The translations under genes and the position numbers were made by a program. From an uncultured Porphyromonas sp. (GTDB taxonomy: Bacteria > Bacteroidota > Bacteroidia > Bacteroidales > Porphyromonadaceae): DNA of 64,000 bases. Positions 34,479 through 42,934 of this stretch are shown here, piece after piece. The stretch's first letter is position 1. Every line of letters begins with the position of its first letter. Location: NCBI RefSeq assembly GCF_902489635.1, contig NZ_CABUAN010000001.1, positions 1 through 64,000 of the forward strand. Reading direction: 5' to 3'. The notes under the pieces were generated by a model. The model had not been told where the DNA came from. It saw only the letters and a list, made by a program, of their open reading frames with translations, and ran no database searches.

Positions 34479-35558
34479 TTACTTGACGAGCTTCGTACGC
34501 AGAGCGTTGAGGACCTCGTCTGGAGAGAATAGCATACCACCCATACGTCCGAAGTGCTCTACAGGGCAGCGGCCATTGACAGCTAGTCTGACATCCTCGA
34601 CCATCTGACCAGCATTGAGCTCGACAGAGAGGAAGCCCTTGACACCACGCTCAGCAAGCTTGGTGATCACCTCGTATGGATAAGGCCATAGCGTGATAGG
34701 ACGTACGAGACCTACCTTGAGGCCCTCTTGGCGAGCTACCTGAACGACCTTCTGGCAGATACGTGCAGAAGAGCCGAAAGCTACGAGTACGTAGTCAGCA
34801 TCCTCTGTCATCGTCTCCTCGTAGCGTATCTCGTTCTCCTCAATCTTACGATACTTCTCCTGGAAGCGTAGGTTGTTTTGCTCCATCACAGCTGAGTCTA
34901 GCTCGAGAGATGTGATGATAGAGCGCTTGTCAGGTGTATGACCTGTAGTAGCCCAGGGGCAGCTAGCAGCGATCTCCTCATCAGTGTGACGAGGCTTCTG
35001 CTCGGGTAGAACCACCTTCTCCATCATCTGTCCGATGATACCATCGCTCAGTATCATAACAGGGTTACGATACTTAAATGCTAGATCCATACCGACACCG
35101 ACGAAGTCGACCATCTCCTGTACAGAGTAAGGAGCTAGTACGATGAGGCGGTAGTCACCATGTCCACCACCCTTGGTGGTCTGGAAGTAGTCAGCCTGAC
35201 TTGGCTGGATCGTACCTAGACCAGGACCACCACGCATCACGTTGACGATGAGTGCGGGTAGCTCAGCACCAGCGATGTAGCTGATACCCTCAGCCATGAG
35301 GCTGATACCAGGGCTAGAGGAGGAGGTCATGACACGCTTACCAGCGCCAGCACCTCCATATACCATATTAATAGAAGAGACCTCGCTCTCAGCCTGTAGG
35401 ACGACCATACCGGTCTTCTCCCAGGGGCGTAGCGACATAAGAGTCTCGAGCACCTCAGACTGAGGTGTGATAGGATATCCGAAATAGCCATCCAGTCCGT
35501 TAAGGATTGCCGAGTGTGCCAGGGCCTCGTTGCCCTTCATCAGTTTTACTTCTGCCAT
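34479..35558 (-). CDS. vorB: 2-oxoacid:ferredoxin oxidoreductase, alpha subunit (VorB/KorA type)
   Basis: The 359-residue alpha subunit has the pyrimidine-binding domain with KGNEALAHSAILNGLDGYFGYPITPQSE spread over its N-terminus. It also has the VMTSSSSPGISLMAEGISY segment and a C-terminal transketolase-like domain (VGLVRPITLWPYP). The closest family naming is VorB, 3-methyl-2-oxobutanoate (ketoisovalerate) oxidoreductase. 2-Oxoglutarate (KorA) is an alternative because the subfamilies are close. It follows the ferredoxin-like subunit after 13 bases. In the cell it would turn amino-acid-derived 2-oxoacids into acyl-CoA and reduced ferredoxin. Confidence 0.88.
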   Translation of the reverse strand: MAEVKLMKGNEALAHSAILNGLDGYFGYPITPQSEVLETLMSLRPWEKTGMVVLQAESEVSSINMVYGGAGAGKRVMTSSSSPGISLMAEGISYIAGAELPALIVNVMRGGPGLGTIQPSQADYFQTTKGGGHGDYRLIVLAPYSVQEMVDFVGVGMDLAFKYRNPVMILSDGIIGQMMEKVVLPEQKPRHTDEEIAASCPWATTGHTPDKRSIITSLELDSAVMEQNNLRFQEKYRKIEENEIRYEETMTEDADYVLVAFGSSARICQKVVQVARQEGLKVGLVRPITLWPYPYEVITKLAERGVKGFLSVELNAGQMVEDVRLAVNGRCPVEHFGRMGGMLFSPDEVLNALRTKLVK

Positions 35559-35571
35559 GATAGCTATAGGA

Positions 35572-35799
35572 TTAAAGGGTTACTTTATAGACGCTGATAC
35601 AGCCGTCGGGACAAACCACGCCACAGTTAGCGCAGCCAATGCATGTTTCGGGGCTGCTCATATAGCAGTAGTGATACCCCTTGTCGTTCACCTCGTCTGG
35701 GTGAAGTGAGATACTCGCAGTAGGACACGCTACAACGCAGAGGTTGCACCCCTTGCAGCGTTGCTCGTTGACTACGATTGCTCCTCTAAATTTTGCCAT
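35572..35799 (-). CDS. 2-oxoacid:ferredoxin oxidoreductase, delta (2x[4Fe-4S]) subunit
   Basis: This 75-residue ferredoxin-like protein has two complete cluster motifs, CKGCNLCVVACP and CIGCANCGVVCP, each CxxCxxCxxxCP. It passes electrons from the catalytic subunits to external ferredoxin. It is the first gene of the operon, with the alpha gene 13 bases downstream. The promoter is probably the -7 box at 35884-35891. Confidence 0.94.
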   Translation of the reverse strand: MAKFRGAIVVNEQRCKGCNLCVVACPTASISLHPDEVNDKGYHYCYMSSPETCIGCANCGVVCPDGCISVYKVTL

Positions 35800-35883
35800 G
35801 TGTAGTACTTTATAGATATTGTACCCTCCTCCCGTCTACTGACAAAAATCGGGTACTGTGATACAATTGGTTTTCTTCGACCT

Positions 35884-35891
35884 CAAAGTTA
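35884..35891 (-). promoter_or_regulatory. -7 promoter box of the oxidoreductase operon
   Basis: On the minus strand it reads TAACTTTG, about 85 bases upstream of the delta-subunit ATG. A second weaker match (TTCTTTG) overlaps just upstream. Confidence 0.5.
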
Positions 35892-35988
35892 CAAAGAATA
35901 TTCGGAATACCTACCATTAGGTAGAGAAAAAGATTGTTTTCCCGACATGTTCTTCGTAAAGAGGCTCTTTTGAAGATGAATAGCCCCC

Positions 35989-36031
35989 TAAAAACAACTA
36001 GAGACTGCAGCTAACGAGCGACAGTCTCTAG
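35989..36031 (-). terminator. Terminator after the small secreted protein gene
   Basis: On the minus strand CTAGAGACTG (36031-36022) pairs with CAGTCTCTAG (36007-35998), a perfect 10-bp stem, followed by TTGTTTTT. Confidence 0.88.
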
Positions 36032-36067
36032 AAGGATAGGTGCGAAAGATACGGACTACACAGCCGA

Positions 36068-36466
36068 CTATTGCTGTCCCGTTAGCGTCATCGAGCGAAA
36101 GTCATCAATAGCCTTCACGAATTCAGCTAGGGATACGCCATCCCACGTGGCACCCTCTGTTGGACGCTGATACTTAGGGAGGATTACGATGTGATTGTCT
36201 TCTAGAGTAAGTGCAGAGGCGAGGTTTGTAGCCTCCTTCTCACTGTACTCTTTTTGGCCAGTGAGGGCTCGCACAACCTCGACAGCCTTACGTGTCGTAG
36301 CATCAGTCTGATCGAGGATAGCCTCCTGCTCAGATAGGTGCATAACGGTCTCTATGACCTTAGCGATCTCTTGCTGAGATTTGTCCAGCGTCACCTGCTG
36401 CTGTCCCTTTGCCACGAGTGGTAGCATGAATAGGAGCAAAGCGCATAACCATGTCGTATGTTTCAT
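36068..36466 (-). CDS. Small secreted protein of unknown function
   Basis: This 132-residue protein has a clear signal peptide (MKHTTWLCALLLFMLPLVAKG, cleavage before QQQ). The mature part is about 110 residues, mostly helical by composition and without Cys. I do not recognise a family. It has its own promoter (36597-36625) and terminator (35989-36031), so it is a monocistronic gene, divergent from the TPR gene at 36783. Its size and helical character would fit a periplasmic accessory protein. Confidence 0.75.
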   Translation of the reverse strand: MKHTTWLCALLLFMLPLVAKGQQQVTLDKSQQEIAKVIETVMHLSEQEAILDQTDATTRKAVEVVRALTGQKEYSEKEATNLASALTLEDNHIVILPKYQRPTEGATWDGVSLAEFVKAIDDFRSMTLTGQQ

Positions 36467-36596
36467 AATTATAAAGCTTAGAAGTTAGTATTGTTGGTTT
36501 GTCATTTCGCTCTAGTTAGATCTCTCATTGAAGTCTCCCGCTGATTCAACACCTTGTACCAGAAGGTGAAACAAGCAGGAAACAATCACTACGCCA

Positions 36597-36625
36597 CAAA
36601 GATAGTTTTTTTTGCAGACAACAAA
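36597..36625 (-). promoter_or_regulatory. Promoter of the small secreted protein gene
   Basis: On the minus strand the -7 box TATCTTTG runs 36604-36597, with TTTG at 36625-36622, 17 bases upstream. The leader to the ATG at 36466 is about 125 bases. Confidence 0.65.
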
Positions 36626-36694
36626 ACGCTAAGCTCCACTGGACGGGTAGCAACGTAAGGCACTAGAGAGTGGAATGTACGGAAGGCGGCATAT

Positions 36695-36725
36695 TTTGCT
36701 CTCAGCAGTTATTTCAGTAGATTTG
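36695..36725 (+). promoter_or_regulatory. Promoter of the TPR gene, consensus spacing
   Basis: TTTG (36695-36698), exactly 19 bases, then TAGATTTG (36718-36725). This is a full match to the Bacteroidetes -33/-7 consensus. The leader to the ATG at 36783 is about 50 bases. It probably drives the four-gene run to pepT. Confidence 0.8.
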
Positions 36726-36782
36726 CGTTAGAATCGATCGGGCGTATCCGTAGGACCTCGCCCCTAAGTAAGACTATTACCG

Positions 36783-39700
36783 ATGAACTACAAAGGATTC
36801 CTATATACGTTACTGCTCTGCGGCAATCTGCCACTAGCCTACCAACTACAGGCGCAAGAGACCTTTAGCATACCCACCGAGCAGCATGCTATCGAGGTGA
36901 CCCTCGCAGCGGGCTCACCGCTACGTACCACGATGCTCCTCACCCCTGCACAACGTCTGAGCAAGGTGGATGGGTGGTTTGCCACCTCTGGGGCGCATCT
37001 GCTGGGTCGTCCGAGTGCTGCTGCCGAGCTGGAGGAGTATATCACCACAGATCCCATCTCCCGTCAAGCACAGGTCGCGCGCATAGCTCGTGCTACACAC
37101 TACCTATATAATAAGGAGTACAATCGTGCTCGCCATACGCTAGAGCAGGTACGTGAGCGGACCTTGACACGTGAGGTGCGCAGCGAGTGGCAGGTCAAGA
37201 TGGCCTACGCACTCCTATTGTCTGGTCGTCCTGTGGAGCAGGTAGAGCAGCTCTTTGAGATGACCGCTGCAGGTGATGACTACTGGGGCGATGTGGCTAG
37301 GCTCTATCTAGCGCAGCTATACATCGCGCAAAACAATTTGGACAAGGCTGAGCGCACGCTCATCCCAATACAGGATCAGGGAGATCTGCAGTACGACGCT
37401 CGTCTGGGACTGGCACGGATAGCACTTTATCGGCAAAACTATCAGTCGGTACTCACGCACACCGAGGCACTCGCCACGGCACATCTCTCGGAGGAGCAAC
37501 GCACGGAGAGTCAGATTCTAGAGGCAAATGCTTGGTATCGTCTCGAGGAGCCGAGCAAAGCGATCGAACGTCTGGCCCCATTAGCAGAACAAAAGGCTAA
37601 TGCCCTGACTCCCGAAGACCAACTCATACTCGCGGCTGCCTACATGGAGACAGAGCGCACGGAGCAAGCGATCCCGCACCTACTCCTAGCGACCCGTGGC
37701 GACGCGGAGACCAGTGGCGTGGCCAACCTTTACCTAGCACGTGCTCGTAGAGATATGGGGCTTTACTCCGAAGCCCTTGCCTCCTATCAGGTGGCGGCAG
37801 ATAGAGCCGTAGCACCCACGATCCGTGAGGCTGCCATGTATGAGCAGGTATTGCTGATGCGCAGCAAGGCGAGCGGTTCGTTTGGTCAGGAGGTGAGGCT
37901 CTGCGAAGAGTTTCTCAACACATTCGCCCAGTCGGCACACCGCGAGGCTATGGAGCGTTTTCTCATTGAGAGCTACTACCGCAGCCCTGACTACCTAACT
38001 AGTCTAGCCTCCATAGGACGTATCCAGAGACCTTCGCCCGTAATTGTAGAGGCGCAGTGCTATCTGCTCAATCAGCTCACACAGCAGGCGCAACAGGCGG
38101 GCGACCTAGCCCTAGCACAACGCTATAACCAGCAGGCGCAGCAACTTGCCACAAAGTCTGCTCACCAGACCGAGGCTGAGCTGCTAGGGGCGCAGCTTCT
38201 CTCTCAGCAGGGTGCCTACAAGCGTGCTTCACAAGCCCTCACGGCCATCCTCAATAAGCGCACAGCCTCTAGCCAGCAGCTACAGATAGCTCGCTACCTA
38301 CTAGGCTATAGTCAGATCAAGCAGAAGCAGTACAGTGCTGCCACACAGACGCTCTCCATACTACTCCAAGAGGGCACGCTCGACAACACGCTACAAGCTG
38401 ATGTCCACGCCCGTCTAGGTGACGCACACTATATGCAGGGTCACTACACGCCAGCCGTACGCTACTACGAGGAGGCTTATAGGCTCGCACCGGACAATCA
38501 GGTCTATGCGCTCTACATGTTGTCAGACATTGAGGGCCTCAAGAAGGACTACAAGGCGCAGATAGCTGCTCTCGATAAGTTGGTCGCTCGCCACCCCAAT
38601 AGTCTCTATAAGCCTCGTGCTATGTACGATCAGGGACGCGCTATGGAGCTGTCGGGACAACATGCGGAGGCTATCGGAGCCTTCACACGCCTAGCGCAAG
38701 AGTACCCACAGAGTGAGTATGGGCGCAAGGCAGCCCTGCAGTTGGCACTACTATATTATAATAGGAATGAGACGAGCCGAGCTATCGAGACCTACAAAGC
38801 ACTCCTAGCCGAGGCACCACAGAGTGAAGAGGCAAAGCAAGCTTACGAAGCACTCAAGAGTATCTACATCGAGGAGGGACGCTCCACAGAGTTTGTTCAG
38901 TACGCGAATAGCATTGGCGGAAGCTACGCCATCAACGAGAGCGAGGCGATGAGCATCTCCTTCGAGACAGCTGAGCGAGCTTACCAGTCGCGACAGCCAC
39001 AGGCGGAGCGTCTGCTCAAGGAGTATCTAGCACTGAAGCCTCAGGGAGCCTCTTCGCTCTTAGCGCATTACTACTTGGCCGATATCTACGAGCGAGCTGG
39101 TAAGGAGGCGGACGCTCTAGCACTCTATGAGCGCATCTACCCCAGCCGCAAGCAACTGTCGCAGGAGCTACACATAGGTTTGCTTCAGAAGATGTCAGCC
39201 ATGCGCCTTCATCAGCGAGCTTATGCGCAAGCATTGCCCTTGCAGCAGGAGCTACTCACACTACCGCTAGAGCCAGCGAACTACCAGACGACACTGCTCT
39301 CGGCCACCGAGAGCGCGCTCCAAGCGGGACAGTATGAGTGGGTCATCAAGGTCGTAACCCCACAGCTAGACAAGTCTAAGGGGTGGAGCCAAGAGCAACT
39401 AGACCTCCTGACTTGTCGCCTAGCGACCAGCTACGTGAAGACAGGTCGAGGCAACCAGATCGAGCCACTCCTGAAGCCACTTGTCGCCCGCATAGAGACC
39501 TATGCCGGCACCCAGGGCACGCTCCTATTAGCGCAATACTACGTCTCCAACAAAATCCAGCAGAGCTACTCGAAGCAGCTACTCGACAAGTTGGTCAACG
39601 ACGCTTACCCAGACCCCGAACTATCTGCCGAGACGATTATAACGCTCTCCGACTGGTACCTCGCCAAGGGAGACCCCGACACGGCAAGACTATACCTCGA

Positions 39701-39794
39701 GAGCCTGCTCAAGAACTACACCGACGAGACCTCGCCGATACGTCAGCGTGCTGCCGAAAAGCTTGCACAGCTTCGCCAGAGCACCGCTCGCTAA
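36783..39794 (+). CDS. Large secreted tetratricopeptide-repeat protein
   Basis: The 1003-residue protein has an N-terminal signal peptide (about residues 1-24, ending LQAQ) followed almost entirely by TPR-like helical pairs. Clear examples are AAYMETERTEQAIPHLLLAT, ADVHARLGDAHYMQGHYTPA and ALLYYNRNETSRAIETYKAL. No catalytic domain is seen. TPR solenoids act as scaffolds, and here the partner is probably the outer-membrane barrel encoded 42 bases downstream. In Bacteroidetes such periplasmic TPR proteins of about 1000 residues are common but mostly uncharacterised. A consensus promoter stands immediately upstream, so it is the lead gene of the operon. Confidence 0.85.
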   Translation: MNYKGFLYTLLLCGNLPLAYQLQAQETFSIPTEQHAIEVTLAAGSPLRTTMLLTPAQRLSKVDGWFATSGAHLLGRPSAAAELEEYITTDPISRQAQVARIARATHYLYNKEYNRARHTLEQVRERTLTREVRSEWQVKMAYALLLSGRPVEQVEQLFEMTAAGDDYWGDVARLYLAQLYIAQNNLDKAERTLIPIQDQGDLQYDARLGLARIALYRQNYQSVLTHTEALATAHLSEEQRTESQILEANAWYRLEEPSKAIERLAPLAEQKANALTPEDQLILAAAYMETERTEQAIPHLLLATRGDAETSGVANLYLARARRDMGLYSEALASYQVAADRAVAPTIREAAMYEQVLLMRSKASGSFGQEVRLCEEFLNTFAQSAHREAMERFLIESYYRSPDYLTSLASIGRIQRPSPVIVEAQCYLLNQLTQQAQQAGDLALAQRYNQQAQQLATKSAHQTEAELLGAQLLSQQGAYKRASQALTAILNKRTASSQQLQIARYLLGYSQIKQKQYSAATQTLSILLQEGTLDNTLQADVHARLGDAHYMQGHYTPAVRYYEEAYRLAPDNQVYALYMLSDIEGLKKDYKAQIAALDKLVARHPNSLYKPRAMYDQGRAMELSGQHAEAIGAFTRLAQEYPQSEYGRKAALQLALLYYNRNETSRAIETYKALLAEAPQSEEAKQAYEALKSIYIEEGRSTEFVQYANSIGGSYAINESEAMSISFETAERAYQSRQPQAERLLKEYLALKPQGASSLLAHYYLADIYERAGKEADALALYERIYPSRKQLSQELHIGLLQKMSAMRLHQRAYAQALPLQQELLTLPLEPANYQTTLLSATESALQAGQYEWVIKVVTPQLDKSKGWSQEQLDLLTCRLATSYVKTGRGNQIEPLLKPLVARIETYAGTQGTLLLAQYYVSNKIQQSYSKQLLDKLVNDAYPDPELSAETIITLSDWYLAKGDPDTARLYLESLLKNYTDETSPIRQRAAEKLAQLRQSTAR

Positions 39795-39836
39795 TATCTC
39801 TCTACCCTACTATTCCAACGATTAAGTCTACAAGCG

Positions 39837-41645
39837 ATGAAACGACTATATAGTCTCCTCCTAATCCTGCTCAGCACACTACTCCCTGCTTTAGCTCAAA
39901 ACACCAAAACATTGGCCGAGCGTGACACGATCAGCCGCGAGGTCACCGTGGTGAGCGACAAGGTGAGACAGATCGATGACACCAATCCTATCTTTACCCC
40001 TATACCTCTGACGAAGCCTCAGATCGAGCGCTACAATCCAGCTACGCCTCGCTCCACGAGAGACTTCACGCCGACCCTCTCGCCAGCACCGACGCCACAA
40101 CTGTCGGGCTTTGCCCGTGAGGTGCCTCAGCCGTACAATGGCATCATGGCTCGCCTCTTCGGAGGCTTTGCTCCAGCTTTCGGTGGAGATCTGGCGGGAC
40201 AGTGGCACTTCGGGAGCCAGCACAACGTCCTCTCCCTCGATCTGACGCATCGGTCGGAGCTTTTCTCGCTCAGCAAGAACTGGCCCAACCACTCTGTGCA
40301 TGGCCCGATTGATGAGTCCGATGCGGACTATCACTACCTCGAGGAAGTCCCCGACCAGACGAATATGTACCGCCACGCTACAGAGGGCGTCCTAGGCTAC
40401 AGCTACCACTGGCGAGAGAGTATGATCAAGCTGCAGGGAGGCATACGCAGCCACATCTTTGCGCATACGCCTACGCAGCAGAGAATGCAGATGAACGAGA
40501 TACCCCTACTAGACCGCACTGGCTGGCAAGATGCACTGCGCGAGTACAGTCTGACGGGTCGCATAGACAACCTCCAGGCGCAGAACTGGTCTTTTGACCT
40601 TGGCGCACGCTACTCCTTCCTATCCCACTCACTACCCAGCCCAGCTCAAAGGGATCTCATTGCAAGCGAGCACATGCACGTGATAGACGCCGATGGAGCT
40701 ACCGCTGTGCAGCTCTCTGACGATTGGTCTCTCGGATTGGGAGCCGATATGCGTATCCGCACGGGCCAGCCGTCACAGCTCTTCCTCCTAGGGGCGCACC
40801 CGCAGTTCCGCTATCGTGGGTTCGTCAACTTTGCCGATCTCGACTTCTCAGGCGGTGTGGGCGTGGACTTGGCCAACCAAGAGGTGCTGGTCTACCCAGA
40901 GGTTCGTCTCTCGCTCTCTGATCAGAGACGCTGGGAGTGGTACCTGCAGGCATCAGGTGGGCTACAAGATGTCAATCCCTTTGACTACCTAGCCCGCATA
41001 CCAGGCATCATGCTCGACGCACTGCCTAGACCTGAGCGTCAGCAGCTCGGCTCTCGCACAGGCGTCAAGCTACAGCTCGGCTCAGGCACTTACGAGCTAT
41101 ACGGCGGGTACGATCACTACGCCCGCACTTACGGCTTCAACCTCCTACCCTACTACACGGGCGAAGAGCTGTACGGCTCATGGCTACAGTCGCAGCGCAA
41201 CGAGTACACTAAGCTCGACATCTTCTACGCTGGTCTAGACCTCTCTACCGTCATTGCACAGGTCTGTGAACTAAGCCTCGGAGCGCAGTTTAACCATCTT
41301 GCCAACTACTCTTGCCGCGTTCCCAAACCTTACTTCCAAGGCTATGCGAAGCTAGCCGTCCGTCCTACCAAGCGCCTAGACCTTCGTGGGGTGGTCTACT
41401 ACGACACCAGCCTCACGACCAAGATCCTGCACCCCGCCCAGGCTCCCAAGACTGGGCTTCGCGAGGGTGCCGCTAGGGGTTCACTCACGCGACTCACCGC
41501 TGAGGTGACGGCGCAGTACCGCTTGACCAAGATGTGGACGCTCTTTGCCACCTTCGACAGTCAGCACTACGGACTAGGTGCTTACGACATGTCGCAGCCC
41601 TACAGCGGGCGTATCGGGGTACAGTTTAACTGGTCCGCATTATAA
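39837..41645 (+). CDS. Outer-membrane beta-barrel protein, TonB-receptor-like
   Basis: This 602-residue protein has a signal peptide (about residues 1-20, ending LPALAQ). A stretch of about 80 residues, rich in Pro and Thr, includes EVTVVSDKVRQID, which resembles a TonB box followed by a shortened plug. The rest alternates aromatic strands with turns as in a beta-barrel, ending GRIGVQFNWSAL. A normal TonB receptor plug is not apparent, so it may be a barrel fed by the TPR protein encoded just upstream. The gap to the next gene is only 11 bases. The substrate is unknown. Confidence 0.72.
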   Translation: MKRLYSLLLILLSTLLPALAQNTKTLAERDTISREVTVVSDKVRQIDDTNPIFTPIPLTKPQIERYNPATPRSTRDFTPTLSPAPTPQLSGFAREVPQPYNGIMARLFGGFAPAFGGDLAGQWHFGSQHNVLSLDLTHRSELFSLSKNWPNHSVHGPIDESDADYHYLEEVPDQTNMYRHATEGVLGYSYHWRESMIKLQGGIRSHIFAHTPTQQRMQMNEIPLLDRTGWQDALREYSLTGRIDNLQAQNWSFDLGARYSFLSHSLPSPAQRDLIASEHMHVIDADGATAVQLSDDWSLGLGADMRIRTGQPSQLFLLGAHPQFRYRGFVNFADLDFSGGVGVDLANQEVLVYPEVRLSLSDQRRWEWYLQASGGLQDVNPFDYLARIPGIMLDALPRPERQQLGSRTGVKLQLGSGTYELYGGYDHYARTYGFNLLPYYTGEELYGSWLQSQRNEYTKLDIFYAGLDLSTVIAQVCELSLGAQFNHLANYSCRVPKPYFQGYAKLAVRPTKRLDLRGVVYYDTSLTTKILHPAQAPKTGLREGAARGSLTRLTAEVTAQYRLTKMWTLFATFDSQHYGLGAYDMSQPYSGRIGVQFNWSAL

Positions 41646-41656
41646 TAAGGAGTAAT

Positions 41657-42919
41657 ATGATGAATCAAGCAAAGAGTGGCGGCTATAAGTTCCTCGCCAT
41701 CAAAGACCGCAACTGCCTACTCGGGAGCAATGGCGAGATCGCTCTGGAGGACCGCGAAGCTCTCCTAGAGGTGCAGGAGGAGTACGCCCTGCGTGTGGCG
41801 GTCGCCAGCGAAGCGCCTATGAGTAGTCTCCTGAATATCTCGGAGCAGCTGCAACTACCGCGCAACAGCGGCTACATCATCTCCCATCTAGGCGCACGCA
41901 TTCACAACTGTCGCACGGGCCGTGAGCTAGCCTCTCGTCCTCTGCGTGCTGAGCAGCTCACGCATCTCTATGAGCTGGTCGATAGCGACTACACGCTGGC
42001 ACTCATAGGTGAAAAAGCACTCTACGCTACGAAGACCCATCAGCCACGTATCCTCCAGCTAGCCAAGCTCTGGGGCATGCCGATCCTAGACTTGACCAAG
42101 GCAGATGAGCCCTTCAAAGCTCCCGCCGAGCCAATCTTTAGAGCCCTCATCTTAGCCAGACAAGATCGCCTGGCTAAGCTGAGCGACCAGCTCAACGCAG
42201 AACAAGGTTTGACCGCCACCCTCTACGATGAGCCGATGAATGAGCTCTCGATCGTAGCCTCTGGCGTCAGCCTGCGCGGTGCACTCGACTTTATCCTCGA
42301 CCGACTAGACCTCAATCAGCAAAACATCATCGCCGTCGGCACCACCCTAGAGGATGTTGCCATGGTACAGCGCGCTGGACTGGGCGTAGCTATGGCAAAC
42401 GCTCCCGAGCCACTCAAGAGTTGCGCCGACTACATCACCACCTCTTGCGATGCTGCGGGCTTAGCCCACATGATCACCAAGCAGATCAAGCTGCGCTACG
42501 ACGGAGTCCCCTTTGACCCTGAAGATGCCAACGAAATCATGCCCAATACGCTCATGGGTACGCTCGGCATGCGTTGCACAGAGATAGCCCGTGGCTATGT
42601 CACGGGTACGATGCCCGTGGACAATCGTACGAGACAACCGATGGGTATACTGCACGGAGGGGCTTCGCTAGCCTTTGCCGAGACCCTTGCGGGACTAGGA
42701 TCTGTAGCCATCGCCAACGAAGGCGAGATACAAGTCGGCATGCAGGTGAGTGGCTACCACGTCTCCTCGACAGTCATCGGAGACACCGTGCGCGGCGTCG
42801 CTACGATACTCCACAAAGGGCGCAGCACACATGTCTGGAACGTAGATATCTACTCCACCCAGAGTGGCAAGCTCATTTGCACTTGCCGTGTCATCAACAG
42901 TATCATCAAGCAGCGCTAA
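41657..42919 (+). CDS. HAD-hotdog fusion: 1,4-dihydroxy-2-naphthoyl-CoA thioesterase with dead phosphatase domain
   Basis: Residues about 1-275 are a HAD domain of the Cof type, but its catalytic loop reads FLAIKDRNCLL where active enzymes have DxDGT, so both Asp residues are lost. The motif IV equivalent reads GTTLEDVAM in place of GDxxND. Residues about 285-420 are a PaaI-type hotdog thioesterase with the active-site segment MGILHGGASLAFAETLAG. From memory, the Bacteroides and Porphyromonas fusions BF1314 and PG1653 have this layout. In them the thioesterase hydrolyses DHNA-CoA in menaquinone synthesis, while the HAD part is inactive and only aids assembly. It is the third gene of a tight operon (11 and 15 bases from its neighbours). 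Confidence 0.9.
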   Translation: MMNQAKSGGYKFLAIKDRNCLLGSNGEIALEDREALLEVQEEYALRVAVASEAPMSSLLNISEQLQLPRNSGYIISHLGARIHNCRTGRELASRPLRAEQLTHLYELVDSDYTLALIGEKALYATKTHQPRILQLAKLWGMPILDLTKADEPFKAPAEPIFRALILARQDRLAKLSDQLNAEQGLTATLYDEPMNELSIVASGVSLRGALDFILDRLDLNQQNIIAVGTTLEDVAMVQRAGLGVAMANAPEPLKSCADYITTSCDAAGLAHMITKQIKLRYDGVPFDPEDANEIMPNTLMGTLGMRCTEIARGYVTGTMPVDNRTRQPMGILHGGASLAFAETLAGLGSVAIANEGEIQVGMQVSGYHVSSTVIGDTVRGVATILHKGRSTHVWNVDIYSTQSGKLICTCRVINSIIKQR

Positions 42920-42934
42920 GCATCGGCACACGCT

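Noticed and set aside
39891..40376. Minus-strand frame opposite the outer-membrane barrel gene
   Set aside because: It lies wholly within a supported gene with signal peptide and operon context. It has no motifs of its own.
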